Shown here piece after piece: positions 18,033-23,825 of a stretch of DNA of 23,825 nucleotides. The translations under genes were made by a program, and so were the position numbers. The DNA is taken from contig JBNGIS010018432.1 in the NCBI GenBank assembly GCA_049999725.1, forward strand, positions 1 through 23,825, given 5' to 3'. This DNA is from Haplomitrium mnioides. Lineage: Eukaryota; Marchantiophyta; Haplomitriopsida; Calobryales. The first letter of the stretch is position 1. Each line of letters begins with the position of its first letter. The notes below the pieces were generated by a model that did not search any database, had not been told where the DNA came from, and worked only from the letters and a program-made list of their open reading frames with translations.

Positions 18033-18320
18033 TCATTCAATGGCAAGAAAGTTACTTTTAGTGCAAGGAGGCCTTGCCAACGTTCTCATTCAATGCAAGA
18101 AAGTTACTTATACTGCATGGAGGCCTTGCCACCTCATTCAATGCAAGAAAGTTACTTATATGCAAGGAGGACTTGCCACCGTTCTCATTCAATGCAAGAA
18201 AGTTACTTACACTGCATGGAGACCTTGCCATCAAACTTGTTATGTGCTCATTCAATGCAAGAAAGTTGCTTATACTGCATCGAGGCCTTGTCATCAAACT
18301 TGGTATGTGCGCAGGTTGTG
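18033..18320 (+). repeat. Minisatellite A, about 50-bp units
   Basis: Five units each start tcattcaatg(g)caagaaag and continue with gcatggaggccttgcca. Starts are at 18033, 18086, 18134, 18185 and 18248, so spacing is 53, 48, 51 and 63 bases. Units vary by small insertions. No single frame is conserved, so it is noncoding. Confidence 0.85.
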
Positions 18321-18323
18321 CCA

Positions 18324-18545
18324 TTCTCATTTTGAATTTAGTTCACAAACTTGTCAGTCAAATTAAACTTCTCATTTTGAATTTGGCTCAAATCAAACTT
18401 GTCACATGGGAGGCCGTGACTTTCTCAATTTCAATGTAAGTTCTCATTTTGAATTTGGTTTATTTGTGAGTCAAATCAAACTTCAATGTAAGTTCTCATT
18501 TTGAATTTGGTTCACTTGTGAGTCAAATCAAACTACAACTCATTG
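18324..18545 (+). repeat. Minisatellite B, about 50-bp units
   Basis: Four units contain ttctcattttgaatttggtt followed by gtgagtcaaatcaaact. Starts are near 18324, 18370, 18441 and 18493; the last two are 52 bases apart and nearly identical. It follows minisatellite A directly and shares the short words caatg and ttctcatt with it, suggesting a common origin. Confidence 0.8.
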
Positions 18546-18571
18546 AGGCAATGCATTTCGCATTCTCAATT

Positions 18572-18581
18572 NNNNNNNNNN
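18572..18581. other. Assembly gap (10 N)
   Basis: Ten undetermined bases inside the tandem-repeat tract; related words (ttcaatgtaagaa) continue on the right. The array is probably longer than shown. Confidence 0.99.
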
Positions 18582-18903
18582 TTCAATGTAAGAAGGTCGC
18601 ATGCATTGCACCATTTTCATTCAAGAAAGTCACTCGTCGAAATGAGAAACTTCCATCAAAATTGTATTGTGTTGATAGACACCATTCTCACACATTTAAA
18701 GAAAGTCACTTGTAGTGCATGGATGCACTCTCATCAAAGTTGTCTTGCGTTTAATCCAAAGCCACTCACATTTAACAAATATGCATTCCATGATTCTACA
18801 TGTTCCTAGTTTATAAAACCATGATTCTACATGTTCCTAGTTTATAAAACCAATCTACGTAAGAATTGTTCATAACAATATGCTAATCTATTTGCACACA
18901 ATT
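18582..18903. other. Diverged repeat tract and 31-bp duplication
   Basis: The first half holds degraded minisatellite words (caagaaagtcact, gcatggatgcactctcatca). At 18789-18850 a 31-base unit, catgattctacatgttccta plus 11 bases, is duplicated exactly in tandem. No gene is seen. Confidence 0.65.
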
Positions 18904-19409
18904 TGTAAAAGAACTCAATGACTGACTTCCAAATAAGTAACAACTTCAAGATAGATATAATAGAGTTAGCTCTAATAGAGTTATACGACTTAAAGCCAAT
19001 AAGCTTCCAAATAAGTAACAACTTCAAGATAGATATAATAGAGTTAGCTCTAATAGAGTTATACGACTTAAAGCCAATAAGCAAACCAAAGCCAAAAGTG
19101 CTAACCAAAGCCAAACAACCAAAGAGCCAAACCGAATTAGAAAGAACTTCAGAATGAAAAGTGGGGTTATGAAACCCTTCTATTTATATAAGAGAAGAGG
19201 GTGCAATTTTTTTTTTCACTTACAAGTCGCTTCTAATTTCAACCCCAAATTGATAACTTAAAAGTCACTTCTAATTTCAACCCTAAAACTCTAAAAGTGA
19301 CTTCAAAGGCAAGTAATCTTATCTCAACCCTAAAAGTGATCCTCTACCACTTCCTTCACTTACCTCTATTTTCTTATAAATAGCACAACCTTATGCTTGT
19401 GCTATTACA
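18904..19409 (-). mobile_element. 3' LTR of right Ty3/gypsy chromovirus copy
   Basis: On the minus strand it begins TGTAATAGCAC (plus-strand end at 19409) and ends GAGTTCTTTTACA at 18904, the same terminus as the solo LTR at 967-1338. It directly follows a purine-rich tract (gatgtggggatta, minus strand of 19410-19422) and the integrase/chromodomain stop at 19423, as a 3' LTR should. Length is 506 bp, including one extra copy of a 78-base unit (18926-19003 and 19004-19081, exact or nearly so). Confidence 0.8.
19379..19406 (-). promoter_or_regulatory. Perfect 10-bp inverted repeat at the LTR edge
   Basis: Arms aatagcacaa (19379-19388) and ttgtgctatt (19397-19406) enclose an 8-base loop, ending 3 bases inside the LTR terminus. 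The solo LTR has the same structure with one mismatch (near 970-997), and the left LTR a degraded one. Conservation across copies suggests a role at the U3 edge, such as integrase recognition or regulation. Confidence 0.5.
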
Positions 19410-19422
19410 TAATCCCCACATC

Positions 19423-19742
19423 CTAATCGATGACGTCATCGTCATTGCCATAACTTTCAAATATTAGAATAGTCTCTTGAGTGTTTTCAAGATTTGAAGA
19501 AGTTTCCCAAGTAGCACCATGAAGTGGATAGTCTTTCCACAAAACCTTGTATTGAACTTGTAAATGTTGCCCTTATACTTGCTTGTTTGGAGTTGTTGAA
19601 AGCAAACTGCACAATTGGTAAGAAAGTATCCCAATCGGTGTGATGAACATTGATGAACACGCAAAGCATATCCTCTACAATGCAATTAGCATGCTCCGTT
19701 TGCCCATCTGTTTGTGGATGATAAGTAGTAGACAACAATTCC
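19423..19742 (-). pseudogene. Integrase C-terminus and chromodomain of a Ty3/gypsy chromovirus
   Basis: The minus strand reads ELLSTTYHPQTDGQTEHAN and FINVHHTDWDTFLPIVQFAF, the end of the integrase core with the family's Y-H-P-Q-T-D-G-Q-T-E block and catalytic-domain tail. After a deletion and frame change near 19570, another frame gives QYKVLWKDYPLHGATWE and LENTQETILIFE, a chromodomain, then a stop at 19423-19425. Chromodomains at this place define chromoviruses and in other members direct integration to chromatin marks. The region between core and chromodomain is missing. The 5' side is cut off abruptly at about 19742, where the satellite array starts. Confidence 0.82.
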
Positions 19743-22700
19743 AAACAAACAATTATTATTCCAAACTAACCATAAAAAGTCATCCATAAAAAAACTCATT
19801 CATAGAACAACTATTATTCCAACCTATCCATATAAAACTCATCTATACAGCAACTATTATTCCAACCTATCTATATAAAATTCATCTATAAAACAACTAT
19901 TATTCCAACCTATCCATAAACCTATCCATAAATCTTGTATATAGTATTTATATCAAGATTTATATGGATAACAACAACTATTATTCCAACCTATCGATAT
20001 AAATCTTGTCTATAGAACGATTATTCAAACCTATCAATGTTAAACTCATCCATAAAACAACAACTATTACTCCAACCTATCCACATATATCTCATCTACA
20101 AAGCAACAATTATTCAAACATATCCATATGAAAGTCATTAATAGAGCAACAACTATTATTCCAACCTATCCATGTAAAACTCATCCATACAACAACTTTT
20201 ATTCCAACCTATCTACATAAATCTCATCCATAGAACAACCATTTTTCCATCTTATCTATAAAAATCTTATCAAAATAACAACTATTTTTCCAAGTTATCT
20301 ATAGAAAACTCATCTAGAGAACAACTATTATTCCAACCAATCTATATAAAACTCATCCATGGAACAACAACTATTTATCCAACTTATCCATACAAAACTC
20401 ATCTATTAAACAACTATTATTCCAACCTATCCATGTTAAACTTATTCTAGAAAACCAATTGTTTTTCTAACCCATCCATAGAAAACTCATTCATTCTCAT
20501 TCATAGAACAAAAACTATTATTCCAATATATATAGCTCATCCATTGAACAATTAGTATTCCAACCTATTCATATAAAATTCATCCATATAACAACAACTA
20601 TTAATCCAACTTATCCATATAGATCTCATCTATAAAACAACTATTATACCAACCCATCCATACAAATCTCATCTATAAAACAAATATTATTCCAAGCTAT
20701 CCAAATAAAACTCATTCATAGAACAACAACTATTCCAATCTATCCATATAAATCTCATCCATAGAACAACTATTTTTTCAACCTATCCATGTAAATCTTG
20801 TCAAATGAACAACTAGTTTTCCAACTTATCCATAGAAAATTCATCTATAGAACAACTATTATTCCAACCTATCCACATAAAACTCATCAATATAACAACA
20901 ACTATTATTCCAAGCTATCTATATAAAACTCATTCATAGAAAACCAACTATTATTCCAACTTATCTATAAAAATCTAGTATATAGAAAACAACTATTATT
21001 CCAACCTATCCACATAATAATAGTTGTTTTTCAATGGATGAGTTTTATATGGATAGCTTGGAATAATAGTCTTTGTTCTATGAATGAGTTTCTCCAACCT
21101 ATCGATATAAAACTCATACATAGAACAACAACTATGATTTACACCTATACATGTAAAACTCATCTATACAATAACTATTATTCCAACCTATATATAAAAA
21201 CCTTGTTTATGAAACAACTTTTACACCAATCTATCTATATAAAACTCATCAATAGAACTACTATTACTCAAAACTATCCATATAAATCTCATTAATAGAA
21301 CAACAACTATTATTCCAACCTATCATTGTGAAACTTATCTATACAACAACTTTTATTCCAACCTATTCACATAAATCATATCCAACAACTACTATTCCAA
21401 CATATTTATATAAATCTCATCTATAGAACAATTGTTATTCCAACCAATCTATATAAAACTCATCCATAGAGCAACAACTATATATCCAACATATCCATGT
21501 AAAACTCATCTTTAGAACAGCTATTATTCCAACCTATCCATATAAAACTCATCCATAGAAAACCAACTATTTTCCCAACCCATTGATATAAAACTCATCT
21601 ATAGAACAACTATTTTTCCAACATATCCATATAAATATAGTCTATAAAACAACTATTATTCCAACCTATTCATATAAACCTCATTCATAGAACAACTTCT
21701 TTTAGTCCAACCTATTCGTATATAACTCATCCATAAAACAAACAGTATTATTCCAAGCTATGCTTATAAAACTCATCTATAGAACAACAACTATTATTCC
21801 AACCTATCTATTTAAAATTCATCCATAGAACAACAATTGTTGATGCAACCAATCCATATAAAACTCATCGATAGAACAACTTTTATTCCAACCTATCCAT
21901 ATTAAACTCATTCTAGAGAACCAATTGTTTTTCTAACCCATCCATATAAAACTCAATCATAGAGCAACAAATATTATTCCAACTTGTCAACGTAAATGTA
22001 GTCTATAGAACAACTGTTATTCCAACCTTTCTATGTAAAACTCATTCATAGAACGACAACTTTTATTCCAACCTATTCATATAGAACTCATCCATAAAAT
22101 GAAGAATATTATTCCAAGCAATGCTCATAAAACTCATCTATAAAACAACAACTATTACTCCAACATATCTATGTAAAGTTCATCCCTAAAACAACAACTA
22201 TTATTCAAATCTATCCACATAAAACTCATATATAAAACAAAAACTATTATTTAGATCTCTCAATATAAAACTCATCCATAGAACAACTTTTACTCCAACC
22301 TATTTATATTAAACTCATACATAGAACAATAACTATGATTTACACCTATACATGCAAAACTCATCAATAGAAAAACTCTTATTCCAACCTATCTATAAGA
22401 AACTCGTCTATAAAACAACTTTTACACCAACCTGTCCATATAAAACTCATGTAGAGAACTACTATTACTCGAAACTATCCACATAAATCTTATCTATACA
22501 ACAACAATTACTCAAACCTATTCATATAAAAGTCATTAATGGAACAAGAACTATTATTCCAACCTATCTATGTAAAACTCATCCATAGAACAACTTTTAT
22601 TCCAACTTATCCACATGAATCTCATCCTTAGAACAACTATCATTCCAACCTATCTATATAAATCTCATCTATGGAACAACTATTATTCCAACCGATTTAT

Positions 22701-23621
22701 ATAAAGCTTATTCATATAGCAATTATTATTCAAACCTATCCATATAAAACTCATCCATGGAGAAAAAACTATTACTCCAACCTATCCACATAAAACTGAT
22801 CCATAGAACAACTATTATTCAAACCTATCCATATAAAACTCATCCATAGATCAACAACTATTATTCCCACCTATCCATACAAAACTCATTTGTAGAACGA
22901 CTATTATTTCCACATATCCATAAAAAACTCATTTGTAGAACAACTACTATTACAACGTATCCATATAAATCTCATTTATAGAGCAACTATCTTTTCTGAC
23001 CTATCCATATAAAACTCATTCGTTGAACAACAACGTTTTTTTTTTCAAACCTATCCATATAAATCTAATCAATAGAAAAAACTATTTTTCCAAGTTATCC
23101 CTATTAAACTTATCCATAGAACAACAACTATTATTCAAACCTATACTTATAAATCTCATCTATGGAACAACTATTATTCCAATCTCTCAATTTAAATCTC
23201 ATCCATAGAACAACTAACATTCCAACTTATCCATATAAAACTCATCCATAGAAAACTTTTTAATCTAACCTATCTATATTAGACTCATCAATAGAAAAAC
23301 AACTATTATTCCAACCTATCCATATGAAATTCATCCACAGAATTTTTTTATTCCAACCAATCTATATAAGAGTCATGCGTAGAACAACTCTTATTCTAGC
23401 CTATCCATATAAAACTCATCTATAAAACAACTATTATCCCAACATATTTATATAAAACTCATCTATATAACAACTATTATTCCAACGTATTCATATAAAT
23501 CTCATCTATAGAACAACTATTATTTTAACCTATCCATATAAAACTCATTCATTGAACAACAACTATTATTTCAACCTATCAATATAAAACTCATCTATAG
23601 ATCAACAACTATTATTTCAAG
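19743..23621 (+). repeat. 43/46-bp AT-rich satellite array
   Basis: A tandem array of about 3.9 kb. The unit reads aacaactattattccaacc, then tatccatataaaactcatcc and atag (about 43 bases); a common variant has an extra aac (46). By length there are roughly 85-90 units; I did not count them. Units vary by point changes (catcc/catct/cattc, aaact/aatct), and I see no clear higher-order period. Short frames within it are stop-limited and noncoding. Inverted units lie near 19950-19971 and 21014-21091. Confidence 0.93.
21014..21091 (-). repeat. Inverted segment inside the satellite array
   Basis: Here the plus strand reads taatagttgtttttcaatgg, then atgagttttatatggatag and ttggaataatagt, the reverse complement of the array unit. 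It spans about 1.7 units. Normal orientation resumes at 21092 with ctccaacctatcg. Confidence 0.85.
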
Positions 23622-23825
23622 CTAAACAATCGCTAATGAGTTTGTGTTTCATTTAGCATCAAAAATCATGAATTTGATGCTAGTAATATTTTTTTGCTAA
23701 AAATAAATAAATGTAATTTTGAACATGAAAATTGCTTATTTCAAGTGCACAATGTTTAAAAAATATATAAAAAATCTTCTTACAAAAATTTTATCAAAAA
23801 ACAGCCGCTATTATGAGCTAGAAAC
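23622..23825. other. AT-rich flank right of the array
   Basis: Unique-looking AT-rich sequence beginning aaacaatcgctaatgag. No gene or repeat unit recognised. Confidence 0.5.

Noticed and set aside
17834-18046. 70-codon minus-strand frame as a downstream gene.
   Set aside because: No recognisable domain, no support, and it overlaps the start of the minisatellite.
583-19409. The two Ty3/gypsy fragments flanking INTS6 as one element split by, or carrying, the gene.
   Set aside because: Both are minus-oriented, but the left piece shows its 5' LTR facing the gene with gag to its left, and the right piece shows its 3' LTR facing the gene with integrase to its right. One element would need the opposite order.
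21038-23208. Short frames of 61-85 codons inside the satellite array.
   Set aside because: They arise from the repeat unit itself and are not preserved between units.
19743-23621. CRISPR-like array.
   Set aside because: Units are contiguous 43/46-base repeats without unique spacers, in a plant nuclear context.
1-23825. tRNA, rRNA or snRNA genes.
   Set aside because: I looked for clover-leaf landmarks and plant snRNA promoter elements by eye and saw none; a covariance-model scan would be decisive.

Overview
The window reads as nuclear DNA of a land plant. It has short phase-consistent exons with GT..AG introns, a plant-type Ty3/gypsy chromovirus (initiator-Met primer site, gag, integrase, chromodomain, TG..CA LTRs), an L1-type LINE and long AT-rich tandem arrays. 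A Penelope-like reverse transcriptase remnant and many large repeat-filled introns lean towards a seed-free plant or gymnosperm rather than a compact angiosperm genome, but that is a guess. Two runs of ten N (9079-9088 and 18572-18581) are assembly gaps.

The one host gene I recognise is on the + strand: an orthologue of Integrator complex subunit 6 (INTS6/DICE1). Eight exons at 2329-5650 give an unbroken 259-residue N-terminus with the VWA domain and its MIDAS residues. Five exons at 15613-17461 give the 360-residue C-terminus ending in a stop. Between them lie almost 10 kb holding one doubtful exon and a nest of retroelements. I could not find exons for the central part of the family's protein, so the gene has either lost its middle or hides it.

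Layout. 1-1424: minus-strand Ty3/gypsy remnant (gag, primer site, LTR) with a second LTR inserted into its LTR in opposite orientation. 1425-2328: spacer, G-box-like site, GA-repeat leader and upstream ORFs. 2329-17461: INTS6. Its introns carry five copies of a noncoding dispersed repeat, a Penelope-like RT remnant (8030-8950, +), a decayed L1-like LINE (9089-11722, -) with an L1-ORF1p-like domain, endonuclease and RT, a second LINE-like unit (about 11967-13800, -) joining a Pro-rich/coiled-coil N-terminus to an RT zinc-binding C-terminus, and a small third RT scrap (about 13865-13970, -). 17462-18903: 3' UTR and two minisatellites. 18904-19742: 3' LTR and integrase/chromodomain end of a second Ty3/gypsy copy (-). 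19743-23621: a 43/46-bp satellite array with locally inverted units, starting inside the integrase. 23622-23825: AT-rich DNA with nothing recognised.

No operon-like cooperation exists here. The relationship is a host gene with its flanks and introns colonised by retroelements. The most interesting points are the missing centre of INTS6, the chimeric Pro-rich/coiled-coil/zf-RVT retroelement, the L1-ORF1p-like LINE, the Penelope-like remnant, the LTR inverted pair just upstream of the gene, and the satellite that interrupts a chromovirus.
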